Shown here piece after piece: positions 7,519 to 14,847 of a stretch of DNA of 17,120 bases. The notes beneath the pieces were generated by a model. The model did not search any database. It was not told the origin of the DNA and worked only from the letters and a program-made list of their open reading frames with translations. Location of the stretch: assembly GCA_029239575.1 (NCBI GenBank), contig JARBUP010000027.1, positions 1-17,120 of the forward strand, read 5' to 3'. The DNA is from Bacillota bacterium. GTDB taxonomy: Bacteria > Bacillota > Clostridia > Tissierellales > Sedimentibacteraceae. The position numbers and the translations under genes are program-made. Each line of letters starts with the position of its first letter. Positions within the stretch are counted from its first letter, which is position 1.

Positions 7519-8463
7519 ATGCAGTACATAAATTTATTTGAAAAAAAAGTTTCGAAATTATGCTATGGAACACTTTCATTAAGTGATTTACAAAATAGTG
7601 ATTCAATAGAAAATAAAGTTAATCTGTTGAATTATGCATATAAAAAAGGAATTAATTTTTTAGACACAGCAGAGCTTTATGATAATTATAATATATTAAA
7701 AGAATTCATAAAAGACAAAGACCGGGAAACACTAACAATAGCAACTAAAAGCTATGCATATGACAAGAAAACTGCCGAATTTAGTGTTAATAAAGCTTTG
7801 AAAGAAATGAATGTTGATTATTTAGATGTGTTTATGTTGCATGAACAAGACAATGGCAATAATTTTTTAGGACATTTCCAAGCTGTTGAGAGATTCATGA
7901 AATATAAAGAGCAAGGTATAATCAAACATTTTGGCATTTCAACTCACCGAGTTGAAGCAGTAAACGACAGCATTAAATTTAAAGAAATTGAATTTGTATT
8001 TCCTCTTTTAAATATGAAAGGTATAGGAATTGCTGATGGTTCAATAAATGATATGTTGGAAGCAGTAAAAAAAGCAAAAGAAAATAATAAATTTATTTTA
8101 GCAATGAAAGTTTATGGAGGAGGTCACCTTATAAATGATGCAGAAAAAGCATTTAAATTTGTAAGGGATTTAGAGTTTGTAGACTCAATTGCTGTAGGTA
8201 TGAGCACAGAAGAAGAAGTGGAAGCGAATATCAGTTATTTAGAAAACAATGAGTTAAATCATTATATAAAAAATAAAATTAGAAATCAAAAACGTACCCT
8301 CGTAATAGAAGAGTGGTGTGTAGGCTGTGGAAAATGCGCAAAAAGGTGTAAACAAAATGCATTGACTATCATTAATGACAAATGTCAAGTTGATATGAAA
8401 AAATGTGTTTTATGCAGTTATTGTGCGGGTGAATGTACGGATTTTTATATCAAAATTGTGTGA
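7519..8463 (+). CDS. Aldo/keto reductase with C-terminal 2[4Fe-4S] ferredoxin domain
   Basis: A 314-residue two-part protein. Residues 1 to about 255 are an aldo/keto reductase barrel with the expected tetrad Asp49 (NFLDTAELY), Tyr54, Lys77 (IATKSY) and His108 (FMLHEQ). Residues 262-314 are a bacterial ferredoxin module with two C-x2-C-x2-C-x3-C sets: Cys267/270/273/277 and Cys296/299/302/306. The proline that normally follows the last cysteine of each set is replaced (Lys, Thr). Such fusions are common in anaerobes and annotated as putative oxidoreductases; they probably pass electrons between NAD(P)H or a substrate and Fe-S carriers, but the substrate is unknown. TTGAGGT precedes the ATG. 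The stop lies 7 bases before the ruvX start, so it leads the ruvX operon, an unusual place between ireB and ruvX. Confidence 0.88.
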   Translation: MQYINLFEKKVSKLCYGTLSLSDLQNSDSIENKVNLLNYAYKKGINFLDTAELYDNYNILKEFIKDKDRETLTIATKSYAYDKKTAEFSVNKALKEMNVDYLDVFMLHEQDNGNNFLGHFQAVERFMKYKEQGIIKHFGISTHRVEAVNDSIKFKEIEFVFPLLNMKGIGIADGSINDMLEAVKKAKENNKFILAMKVYGGGHLINDAEKAFKFVRDLEFVDSIAVGMSTEEEVEANISYLENNELNHYIKNKIRNQKRTLVIEEWCVGCGKCAKRCKQNALTIINDKCQVDMKKCVLCSYCAGECTDFYIKIV

Positions 8464-8470
8464 GGTTTTT

Positions 8471-8887
8471 ATGGACAGATTGATGGGTCTTGATGTAGGA
8501 GACAGAACTATAGGAGTTGCTGTAAGTGATTTATTAATGATAACGGCACAGGGAGTAACTACTATAAAAAGAACAAATATTAAAAACGATATAAACGAGC
8601 TCAGAAAAATAATAGAAGAATATCAGGTTACTAAAATAGTTTCTGGACTTCCAAAAATGTTAAATGGAACGGTTGGCATACAGGGTGAAAAAGTTCTTGA
8701 ATTTTTGGAAAAAATGAAAAAACATATTGATTTACCTGTTGAGCTTGAAGACGAACGGTTTACTACAACAATATCCGAAAGAATGTTAATACAAGCCGAT
8801 GTTAAAAGAAAAAAAAGAAAAGAAGTAATAGACAAATTAGCTGCGGTACAAATTCTTACGACTTATATGCAGCGCAATAAATTATAA
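8471..8887 (+). CDS. ruvX: RuvX/YqgF-type Holliday junction resolvase-like nuclease
   Basis: A 138-residue RNase H-fold protein of the YqgF family, linked to Holliday junction resolution and 16S/23S rRNA 5'-end processing. The N-terminal strand MGLDVGDRTIGVAVSD carries the first catalytic Asp8. Further landmarks are VSGLPKMLNGTVG (58-69), Glu95 in the EDERFTT segment and Asp121 in VIDKLAAVQIL, giving the three acidic residues of the family. The frame is open upstream to 8405 inside the preceding gene, but the ATG at 8471 has GAGG five bases before it and gives the normal N-terminus. It is co-transcribed with the aldo/keto reductase upstream and DUF1292 downstream (18 bases). Confidence 0.95.
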   Translation: MDRLMGLDVGDRTIGVAVSDLLMITAQGVTTIKRTNIKNDINELRKIIEEYQVTKIVSGLPKMLNGTVGIQGEKVLEFLEKMKKHIDLPVELEDERFTTTISERMLIQADVKRKKRKEVIDKLAAVQILTTYMQRNKL

Positions 8888-8905
8888 TGCCGGAGGTAAA
8901 TTAAA

Positions 8906-9151
8906 ATGGAAGACAATATTATTGAATTAATTAATGATGAAGGCAAAGTAGAAAAGCTTGTTGTTGAAGCAACTTTTCATGTGGACGATGTTCAATATGC
9001 AGTTCTTCATGAAATTGATTCAGATGAAGGCATGATATATTGCTTAGAAGAGACTGAGGACGGAGAAGTCATTCTTAGTATGATAGAAGATGAGGAAGAA
9101 CTAAAAGAAGTCATTGAAATTTATGAAGGAATTGCAGACGATTTAATTTAA
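8906..9151 (+). CDS. DUF1292 family protein (YrzB-like)
   Basis: An 81-residue, very acidic protein of the DUF1292/UPF0473 family. The pattern is typical: an opening IIELINDEGK, a central YAVLHEIDSDEG, and an EVILSMIEDEEEL segment near the C-terminus. It forms a conserved trio with ireB and ruvX in Firmicutes. The molecular role is unknown. GGAGG lies about 9 bases before the ATG. It sits 18 bases after ruvX and 24 before the fur gene, so the operon is continuous. Confidence 0.9.
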   Translation: MEDNIIELINDEGKVEKLVVEATFHVDDVQYAVLHEIDSDEGMIYCLEETEDGEVILSMIEDEEELKEVIEIYEGIADDLI

Positions 9152-9175
9152 ATTTTTAAACGGTTGGGGTGAATT

Positions 9176-9649
9176 ATGAGTAATGTTGATTATTTAAAAG
9201 ATTTATTGGGTGAAAAGGGCTATAAAATAACTACACAAAGACTTGTAGTATATGAATTATTAAAAGAAAAAGAAGACGAACATTTAAGCCCAGAAGAAAT
9301 CTACGAGCTCATTAAAGATAAATATCCAGAAATGGGTATGGCTACTATTTACAGGACACTTCAACTATTTGAAGAAATTGGATTAGCAATAAAACTTAAT
9401 TTTGATGATGGATGTGGAAGATATGAAATATTATCTCCTGATAGTTTGGAAACGCATCAACACCATCATTTAATATGTAAAAATTGTGGTAAAATCATAG
9501 AAGTTAAAGAAGACTTAATGAACTCATTGGAAGAAATAATAGAAAAACAATACAATTTTGAAATAAAAAATCATATGGTTAAGTTCACCGGAATCTGCAG
9601 CGATTGTAGAAAGAAGGAGAATTTTAATGGCAACAGAAAAGAAACATAA
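9176..9649 (+). CDS. Fur-family metal/peroxide-responsive repressor
   Basis: A 157-residue Fur-superfamily regulator. The N-terminal winged helix (about 1-85) includes GYKITTQRLVVYELL and the recognition helix MGMATIYRTLQLFEEIGL. The dimerisation/metal domain has HQHHHLICKNCGKIIEV (His94, 96, 97, 98; Cys101, Cys104) and the second structural-zinc pair Cys141/Cys144 in GICSDCRKK. The CxxC pairs indicate the structural Zn site shared by Fur, PerR and Zur. I cannot assign which of these it is: the residue that separates PerR from Fur needs an alignment. GGGGTG precedes the ATG by 4 bases. Its 3' end overlaps the ribonuclease J start by 23 bases, so the two are translationally linked. The placement beside rnj suggests a conserved clostridial operon, not self-contained metal transport. 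Confidence 0.92.
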   Translation: MSNVDYLKDLLGEKGYKITTQRLVVYELLKEKEDEHLSPEEIYELIKDKYPEMGMATIYRTLQLFEEIGLAIKLNFDDGCGRYEILSPDSLETHQHHHLICKNCGKIIEVKEDLMNSLEEIIEKQYNFEIKNHMVKFTGICSDCRKKENFNGNRKET

Positions 9650-11528
9650 ATTAAAAATAATACCATTAGGTGGTTTAGGCGAAATAGGAAAAAATATGAC
9701 GGTTATAGAATATGGCAGCAATATTGTTGTTATAGACTGTGGTATGTCTTTTCCTGAAGACGAAATGTTAGGTATAGATATTGTAATACCTGATATAACT
9801 TATTTAGTAAAAAATAAAGATAAAGTTAAAGGTATATTTTTAACACATGGTCATGAAGATCATATAGGAAATATCCCATATCTTTTAAAGAAAATTAATG
9901 TTCCAATTTATGGAACAAAGCTAACTCTTGGGTTGGTTGGAAATAAACTTTTAGAACATAAAATTGAAGATGCTCAATTAAATGTACTTGATGCTGGAAG
10001 TAGCATTAATGCTGGTTGTTTTAAAGTTAATTTTATTAGAAGCAGCCATTCAATTCCGGATGCAGTAATGATTGCAGTTGAAACTCCTATTGGTACAATT
10101 GTTCATACAGGAGATTTTAAAATTGATTATACACCTATTAGTGGTGAAGTAATTGATCTTGACGCAATAGCTGAATTTGGAAGAAAAGGTGTTTTAGTTG
10201 CAATGTCTGACAGTACGAATGTTGAAAGACCTGGTTCAACAGATTCTGAACGCATTATTAGCACAAAATTTATGGAAATATTTAAAAACTGTGATTCAAG
10301 AATTATAGTTGCTTCATTTGCATCAAATATCCACAGGATACAGCAAATAATAAATGCTTCAGTTGCATATGGTAGAAAAGTAGCCATATCAGGCAAAAGT
10401 ATGATAAATGCAGTTAAAGTATCGCAAGAATTAGGATATTTAGATGTTCCAGATGGTACAATTATTCATGTAAATGATTTGAAAAAATTAAAAGATAATG
10501 AAATTGTAGTGGTAACAACTGGTAGTCAAGGTGAGCCTATGTCTGCTCTTACACGTATGGCAAATGCTGACCATAAAAAAATTCAAATTAAAAAAGGTGA
10601 TTTAGTTATTATTTCTGCGACTCCAATACCTGGAAATGAAAAAACTGTTTCAAGAGTAATAAACATGCTCTATGAAAAAGGTGCTGAAGTATTGTATGAT
10701 GCTATAACACAAGTTCACGTATCAGGACACGCAAGACGTGATGAATTAAAATTAATACTAACTCTTTTAAAGCCTAAGTTTTTTATTCCAGTTCATGGTG
10801 AGTACAGACATTTAATGCTTCATTCAAAGCTTGCTCAAGAACTTGGTATGGATGAAAAAGATATTATAATAGGAAAAAATGGAGAAGTTTTTGAAGTTAC
10901 TTCAAAAACTATAGCTAAAAATGGTAATGTTACTTCAGGAAATATTTTAGTTGATGGTCTTGGAGTAGGAGATGTTGGAAATATAGTTTTAAGAGACAGA
11001 AAACTTTTATCAGAAAATGGTTTAATAATTATTGTTTTAGCAACAGAAAAAGGTACAGGTAAAATTCTTGCAGGTCCTGAAATTGTTTCAAGAGGCTTTA
11101 TATATGTAAGAGAAAATATAGACTTAATTGAAGAATCTAAGGAAGTTATAAGAAAAGCATTAAATAAATGTACTGATGCTAAAGTGAAAGAATGGAACAG
11201 TATTAAAATGGCTATTAAAGATTCTCTTAGCAGTTTTATCTATGATAAAATTAAAAGAAATCCAATGATATTGCCGATTATTGTAGATGTTAATACAAAT
11301 GATACACTTAATTTAACTGAACAATTTAATGATTATACTGAATTGGGTAATTTAATTGAATCAATAGAAGATATTAAAATAGAGGCTGACATTTCATCAG
11401 AAGTAGAATCTAATATAACTGAAGAACCTAAAATTTCAGAAGTTATAGAAGTTAATGAAGTTAATGAACCTAAAGAAACTCAAGTAATTGAAGAAGAACC
11501 TCTAACAGATAAAGAATTTGAATGGTAA
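9627..11528 (+). CDS. rnj: Ribonuclease J (metallo-beta-lactamase/beta-CASP RNase)
   Basis: A 633-residue 5'-3' exo/endoribonuclease for mRNA turnover and rRNA maturation. After a short basic start it reads IIPLGGLGEIGKNM, then the metal motif His74-x-His76-x-Asp78-His79 (THGHEDHIGN). Later come SDSTNVERPG, the beta-CASP pair His364-x3-His368 (HVSGHA) and His390 (PVHGEYRHL). The usual RNase J is about 555 residues. Here there is an extra acidic tail from about residue 586, rich in Glu with short EVNE repeats, ending in Trp. Start ATG has AAGGAG 7 bases upstream, inside the end of the Fur gene. Whether it is RnjA or RnjB cannot be told without alignment; I see only one copy in the window. Confidence 0.95.
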   Translation: MATEKKHKLKIIPLGGLGEIGKNMTVIEYGSNIVVIDCGMSFPEDEMLGIDIVIPDITYLVKNKDKVKGIFLTHGHEDHIGNIPYLLKKINVPIYGTKLTLGLVGNKLLEHKIEDAQLNVLDAGSSINAGCFKVNFIRSSHSIPDAVMIAVETPIGTIVHTGDFKIDYTPISGEVIDLDAIAEFGRKGVLVAMSDSTNVERPGSTDSERIISTKFMEIFKNCDSRIIVASFASNIHRIQQIINASVAYGRKVAISGKSMINAVKVSQELGYLDVPDGTIIHVNDLKKLKDNEIVVVTTGSQGEPMSALTRMANADHKKIQIKKGDLVIISATPIPGNEKTVSRVINMLYEKGAEVLYDAITQVHVSGHARRDELKLILTLLKPKFFIPVHGEYRHLMLHSKLAQELGMDEKDIIIGKNGEVFEVTSKTIAKNGNVTSGNILVDGLGVGDVGNIVLRDRKLLSENGLIIIVLATEKGTGKILAGPEIVSRGFIYVRENIDLIEESKEVIRKALNKCTDAKVKEWNSIKMAIKDSLSSFIYDKIKRNPMILPIIVDVNTNDTLNLTEQFNDYTELGNLIESIEDIKIEADISSEVESNITEEPKISEVIEVNEVNEPKETQVIEEEPLTDKEFEW

Positions 11529-11535
11529 AAAGTAT

Positions 11536-11570
11536 AAGCCTATATCTAATTAAGATATAGGCTTTATTTT
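11536..11570. terminator. Bidirectional terminator between rnj and the peroxiredoxin gene
   Basis: AAGCCTATATC (11536-11546) pairs perfectly with GATATAGGCTT (11554-11564), 7-base loop. A T-rich run follows on the plus strand, and on the minus strand TTTTT follows after a few bases. It sits between converging genes and can serve both. Confidence 0.85.
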
Positions 11571-12453
11571 ATCCTTTTTTAAATTCAGTTTTTTTAACTG
11601 AACTAACTGAACTGGTATTATTTATTTTATTAGAATAAGTAGTTGTATTAGTGTTGGTATTTGTGGCACTTATTATATTAGTAAAACTTGATGAATTAGT
11701 AGTTGGAGTTGTGGTTGGTGCCGGAGTTTGAGTTGGTGTAGGAGCAGGGGCTTGAGCAGGTATGTTATTTTGATTTACAACATCATCATAATTTTTATAG
11801 CAGTAATACCAATCTTTGCATTGTAGTCCTAAACTTTCTGGGTCATTAATTCTTTTAAGTACTTCATCATATGTAGTAGGGACTGGTATAATTAATGGAT
11901 CTCCAGGCATCCAGTTTGCAGGTGTTGAAACTCTATATTCAGTTGATACTTGAAGTGCATCTATAAGCCTTAATAATTCGTACATATTTCTGCCATTTGT
12001 TGCAGGGTATGCTAATATTGAACGAATTCTTTGAACAGGGTCAATTATAAAAACATCCCTAACACTTGTTTCATAAATTCTATCGGGATTAACCATACCA
12101 TAAAGTGTTGATACTTCAGCATTTCTGTCAGCAATAAGTGGAAATGGTATTGTTATACCTGAATTTTCTAAAATACTTACAAACCACCCAAGATGGGCAG
12201 GATTACTGTCTATACTAATACCTATTAGTTGAACATTTCTATTTATAAATTCATCATAAAGCTGTGAAAAAGCAATAAATTCCGAAGTGCAAACTGGAGT
12301 AAAATCTCCAGGATGTGAAAAAAGCAAAACCCATTTTCCTCTAAATTGCGATAATGTAATTGGGCCTTGAGTTGTAAGAGCAGTGAAATCTGGTGCTACC
12401 CTGCCTATTGTTATAGGTTGTGTTGGGGTGGTTCCATTATTATTTGAAATCAT
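11569..12453 (-). CDS. 1-Cys-type peroxiredoxin (Prx6-like) with low-complexity C-terminal tail
   Basis: A 294-residue protein. Residues 15 to about 225 are an AhpC/TSA peroxiredoxin with the peroxidatic Cys55 in SHPGDFTPVCTSEF and Arg132 in SVRDVFIIDP. The extended C-terminal region has NWMPGDPLIIP and the motif CKDWYYCYK (Cys212, Cys218), as in the Prx6-like branch of archaea and anaerobes. It reduces H2O2 or organic peroxides. Normal members end near residue 225. Here a tail of about 65 residues follows, almost only Pro, Thr, Ala, Asn, Ser, with no membrane segment or sorting motif and a basic end (KKTEFKKG). The ATG has GGGAGG 7 bases upstream. An upstream sequence resembles a sigma-K promoter. 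It lies against the local gene direction, inside an otherwise conserved region, which suggests later insertion. Confidence 0.9.
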   Translation of the reverse strand: MISNNNGTTPTQPITIGRVAPDFTALTTQGPITLSQFRGKWVLLFSHPGDFTPVCTSEFIAFSQLYDEFINRNVQLIGISIDSNPAHLGWFVSILENSGITIPFPLIADRNAEVSTLYGMVNPDRIYETSVRDVFIIDPVQRIRSILAYPATNGRNMYELLRLIDALQVSTEYRVSTPANWMPGDPLIIPVPTTYDEVLKRINDPESLGLQCKDWYYCYKNYDDVVNQNNIPAQAPAPTPTQTPAPTTTPTTNSSSFTNIISATNTNTNTTTYSNKINNTSSVSSVKKTEFKKG

Positions 12454-12478
12454 AATATCCTCCCATATGTTTATTTAT

Positions 12479-12506
12479 TATTATATGTTGGATTTTTAAT
12501 AATGGT
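12479..12506 (-). promoter_or_regulatory. Possible sigma-K-type sporulation promoter of the peroxiredoxin gene
   Basis: Read on the minus strand, ACC (12506-12504), 16 bases, then CATATAATA (12487-12479). This fits the mother-cell sigma-K pattern, AC then CATAnnnTA, with about 16-base spacing. A start near 12472 would leave a short leader with the GGGAGG site. A sigma-A reading (TTACCA-17-TATAAT) overlaps it and cannot be excluded; AT-rich DNA gives many such matches. Confidence 0.4.
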
Positions 12507-12554
12507 AATAAAAATTGTTTAAATAGAAAGTTAGATGTTGGTTAGGGCATACAA

Positions 12555-12576
12555 AAGAAACCCCGAAGGGTTTCTT
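12555..12576 (-). terminator. Terminator after the 79-residue gene
   Basis: AAGAAACCC (12555-12563) and GGGTTTCTT (12568-12576) form a perfect 9-bp stem; the loop on the minus strand is TTCG, a stable tetraloop. On the minus strand it lies 33 bases after the stop of the small gene and runs into TTTCTTTTG. It also fences this gene from the peroxiredoxin promoter. Confidence 0.75.
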
Positions 12577-12609
12577 AACGCTTAACAAATAATTAAACAT
12601 TTTTGCTTA

Positions 12610-12849
12610 TTATTTTCTTAAATTATGAAAGTTTACACCTATAATTGGTCTATATTGGGATGGTTTATTATTAACAATTTTTTTCTCTTCCATTTTTGTA
12701 TTTTCTTTCGTCATACTGTTTAGAAGAGGATTAAGATTATCTGTTACAATAAAGTCATCCTTAAAATTAAAACCATGCATTACATTTTGTTTATTAACGT
12801 TCTTTCTATTAGGAGTGTTACCATTTGTTTTACCTTTTTCGTATTCCAA
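12610..12849 (-). CDS. Small hydrophilic protein of unknown function
   Basis: I do not recognise this 79-residue protein. It begins with TTG, preceded on the minus strand by AAAGG about 11 bases upstream; an in-frame TGA upstream excludes a longer form. The only internal ATG alternatives are much later (residue 24 onwards). The sequence is rich in Asn and Lys with no hydrophobic segment, no cysteine and no clear domain, and ends SQYRPIIGVNFHNLRK, which looks more ordered than the rest. A stable hairpin just downstream suggests a real transcription unit. It stands between the peroxiredoxin and mltG, both of which have their own promoters. It may belong with the peroxiredoxin as a sporulation-stage gene, but nothing in its own sequence shows that. 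Confidence 0.55.
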   Translation of the reverse strand: MEYEKGKTNGNTPNRKNVNKQNVMHGFNFKDDFIVTDNLNPLLNSMTKENTKMEEKKIVNNKPSQYRPIIGVNFHNLRK

Positions 12850-12984
12850 AGCAACCAGATCCTTTCAAAATTAGTTTCTTTCATAATCATGTTAAGCAAT
12901 ATTATATTAACCAATGAACAAAAAAATATCCTTAATTATAAAAAATAATAAAAAAATTTATGAAACATCTTATTTTATTTTATA

Positions 12985-13013
12985 TTGAAATAAAAAGTAG
13001 ATAGATGTATAAT
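12985..13013 (+). promoter_or_regulatory. Probable sigma-A promoter of mltG
   Basis: TTGAAA at 12985-12990 and TATAAT at 13008-13013 with a 17-base spacer, 41 bases before the mltG start. The stretch 12886-12984 before it is AT-rich and shows nothing else clear. Confidence 0.65.
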
Positions 13014-13054
13014 AATATCTAAATGCGAAATATTTTAAGAAATATGGAGGATAA

Positions 13055-14083
13055 ATGAAAAAAATATTTAGTTTTATTTTAATAATTTTACTTATATTCG
13101 GGGTTGTAGCTTATTTTTATGTAAATAATTATATAGATAATTCATTAAAAGAAGTTGACATTAATAATAATGCTACTGTATTAATAGAAATTCCAGTAGG
13201 CAGTTCAACTAATGATATAGCTGATATATTATTTCAAAATAATTTAATAAAAGATACTTTAGTTTTTAAGTTTTATGCCAAAAAAACTAATAATGACAGC
13301 AAATTAAAAGCTGGTAGTTTTAAACTTTCTAAAAATATGAATGTTGAAGAAATACTGGATACACTTATAAATAAAGGTGTATCAGGAAATACTTTAAACA
13401 TTACTATAGTTGAAGGATTAACTTTACAGGAAACTGCTAAATCTATATCTGAACAAACTACATTGAATTATGAAAAACTTTTAAGTTTAATGGAAAATAT
13501 TGAAATTTATAAAACAGAATATAAATTTTTAATGGACAATCCTGAAATTAAAACTTTACAAGGTTATTTAATGCCTGACACATATAATGTTTATAAAAAT
13601 GCATCTGAAGAACAAATTATTAAAATGCTCTTAAGTCAATTCGATGGATATTATGTCGCTGAATTTAAGCCACTTCTTGAAAAGTCTGGTTTAAGCCTTG
13701 ATGGAATAATAAATTTAGCAAGTATAGTAGAAAAAGAAGCTGTTCTTGATGAAGAAAGAGATGAAATAGCAGCAGCATTTTTAAACCGATTAAAAATTAA
13801 TATGAAACTACAATCATGTGCAACAGTTAATTATGCTCATGGTGAGTGGAAGGAATCATTAACTTTAGAAGATATAGCAATTGATTCCCCTTATAACACT
13901 TATATAATAGAAGGACTTCCACCAACAGCTATTAACTCACCTGGAAGAGCTTGTATAAATGCAGTATTAAATCCAGCAGATGTGGATTATTTATTTTTCG
14001 TAGCTAAGGGTGATGGCTCCCATTATTTTTCAAATAATTATGAAGATCATTTAGAAGCAATAGAAAAATATAATAATAATTAA
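13055..14083 (+). CDS. mltG: Endolytic murein transglycosylase MltG (YceG-like)
   Basis: A 342-residue membrane-anchored enzyme that cuts nascent peptidoglycan strands and so sets glycan length. One N-terminal membrane segment (about 4-24) leaves the rest outside the cell. A LysM-like region (about 40-110: VLIEIPVGSSTNDIADIL, KAGSF) is followed by the catalytic domain with QGYLMPDTYNV, then ASIVEKEA with the catalytic Glu226 (Glu228 adjacent), FLNRLKINMKLQS, and the C-terminal GLPPTAINSPGRA and FVAKGDGSHYFS signatures. GGAGG is 5 bases before the ATG. In B. subtilis the same gene (yrrL) precedes trmR (yrrM), as here with a 19-base gap. An AT-variant at the usual DPTV site (ATVNY) is minor. 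Confidence 0.95.
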   Translation: MKKIFSFILIILLIFGVVAYFYVNNYIDNSLKEVDINNNATVLIEIPVGSSTNDIADILFQNNLIKDTLVFKFYAKKTNNDSKLKAGSFKLSKNMNVEEILDTLINKGVSGNTLNITIVEGLTLQETAKSISEQTTLNYEKLLSLMENIEIYKTEYKFLMDNPEIKTLQGYLMPDTYNVYKNASEEQIIKMLLSQFDGYYVAEFKPLLEKSGLSLDGIINLASIVEKEAVLDEERDEIAAAFLNRLKINMKLQSCATVNYAHGEWKESLTLEDIAIDSPYNTYIIEGLPPTAINSPGRACINAVLNPADVDYLFFVAKGDGSHYFSNNYEDHLEAIEKYNNN

Positions 14084-14102
14084 GTATATTAAGGATGATA
14101 TA

Positions 14103-14756
14103 ATGGACAATATTAATAGGGAATATATAGATATATATATTAATAGCCTAATAAAAAATGAAAATGAAGAACTTGAGCGTTTTAGAAAAAATTGTGAAGA
14201 AAGACAGCTTCCAATAATTCACAGAGAAGTTGGTCAGTTCATAAAGCTTATGATAAAACAATCAAATGCTAAAAGTATAATTGAAATTGGAACTAATGTT
14301 GGATATTCGTCAATATTTTTCACACAAATGATGGAAAACTTAAATGGTGAAAGCCGTGTTGTTACATTTGAAAGAAGTGAAAAGTTTTATGAAGAAGCTA
14401 TAAAAAATATAAAGCATTTTAATCTTGAAAAAAATATTGAAGTGTATTATGGTGATGCAGTTGAAAATTTAGATAAAGTAAATGAAACATTTGATTTAGC
14501 ATTTATAGATGCAGCTAAAAGTTATTATAAAGTGTTTTTTGATAAATGTGTTCTTAGAATGAAATCAGGTGGAATAATACTTTCAGATAATGTTTTATAT
14601 CAAGGTATGATTGCATCTGATGATTTAGTTGTAAAAAGAAAAAAAACATTAGTTAGAAATTTAAGAGAATATCTTCAATATATATCAGAGGATGAAAGAT
14701 TTATAACGACTGTTCTCCCTTTAGGGGATGGATTAGCAGTCACATTAATAAAATAA
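14103..14756 (+). CDS. trmR: SAM-dependent O-methyltransferase, TrmR/YrrM type
   Basis: A 217-residue class I methyltransferase of the O-methyltransferase family 3 (COMT-like). The SAM motif is EIGTNVGYSS (61-70), with acidic Glu90 binding the ribose. FIDAAK (Asp136) and SDNVLYQG (Asp162, Asn163) give the metal ligands. In B. subtilis the syntenic YrrM is TrmR, which methylates 5-hydroxyuridine at tRNA position 34 to 5-methoxyuridine, and the neighbouring U32 proteins make the hydroxyl. The gene here is likewise followed by a U32 family gene, which supports that role over a catechol-type substrate. AAGGATG precedes the ATG. The stop is directly abutted by the palindromic element. Confidence 0.88.
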   Translation: MDNINREYIDIYINSLIKNENEELERFRKNCEERQLPIIHREVGQFIKLMIKQSNAKSIIEIGTNVGYSSIFFTQMMENLNGESRVVTFERSEKFYEEAIKNIKHFNLEKNIEVYYGDAVENLDKVNETFDLAFIDAAKSYYKVFFDKCVLRMKSGGIILSDNVLYQGMIASDDLVVKRKKTLVRNLREYLQYISEDERFITTVLPLGDGLAVTLIK

Positions 14757-14812
14757 GGGGACGGTCCTTAAGGCCCTAAAGATAGACCTTGGTAAAAAAA
14801 AGGACCGTCCCC
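14757..14812. repeat. Palindromic element copy B (GGGGACGGTC family)
   Basis: A 56-bp element beginning at the base after the trmR stop. GGGGACGGTCCT (14757-14768) and AGGACCGTCCCC (14801-14812) are a perfect 12-bp inverted repeat. The interior (TTAAGGCCCTAAAGATAGAC, then A7) closely matches copy A at 3711-3765. It lies between trmR and the U32 gene, so it would form a strong hairpin in their shared transcript. No T-run follows, so it is not a standard terminator on the plus strand; on the minus strand likewise no clear T-run outside the palindrome. Confidence 0.9.
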
Positions 14813-14847
14813 AAACTTGTTAGTTAAACAGATTAAAAGGAGAAAAT

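Noticed and set aside
9524..9721. Minus-strand open frames opposite fur/rnj and similar ones opposite nifS, iscU-alaS, ruvX and trhP
   Set aside because: All overlap well-supported genes on the other strand and show no family features or start signals.
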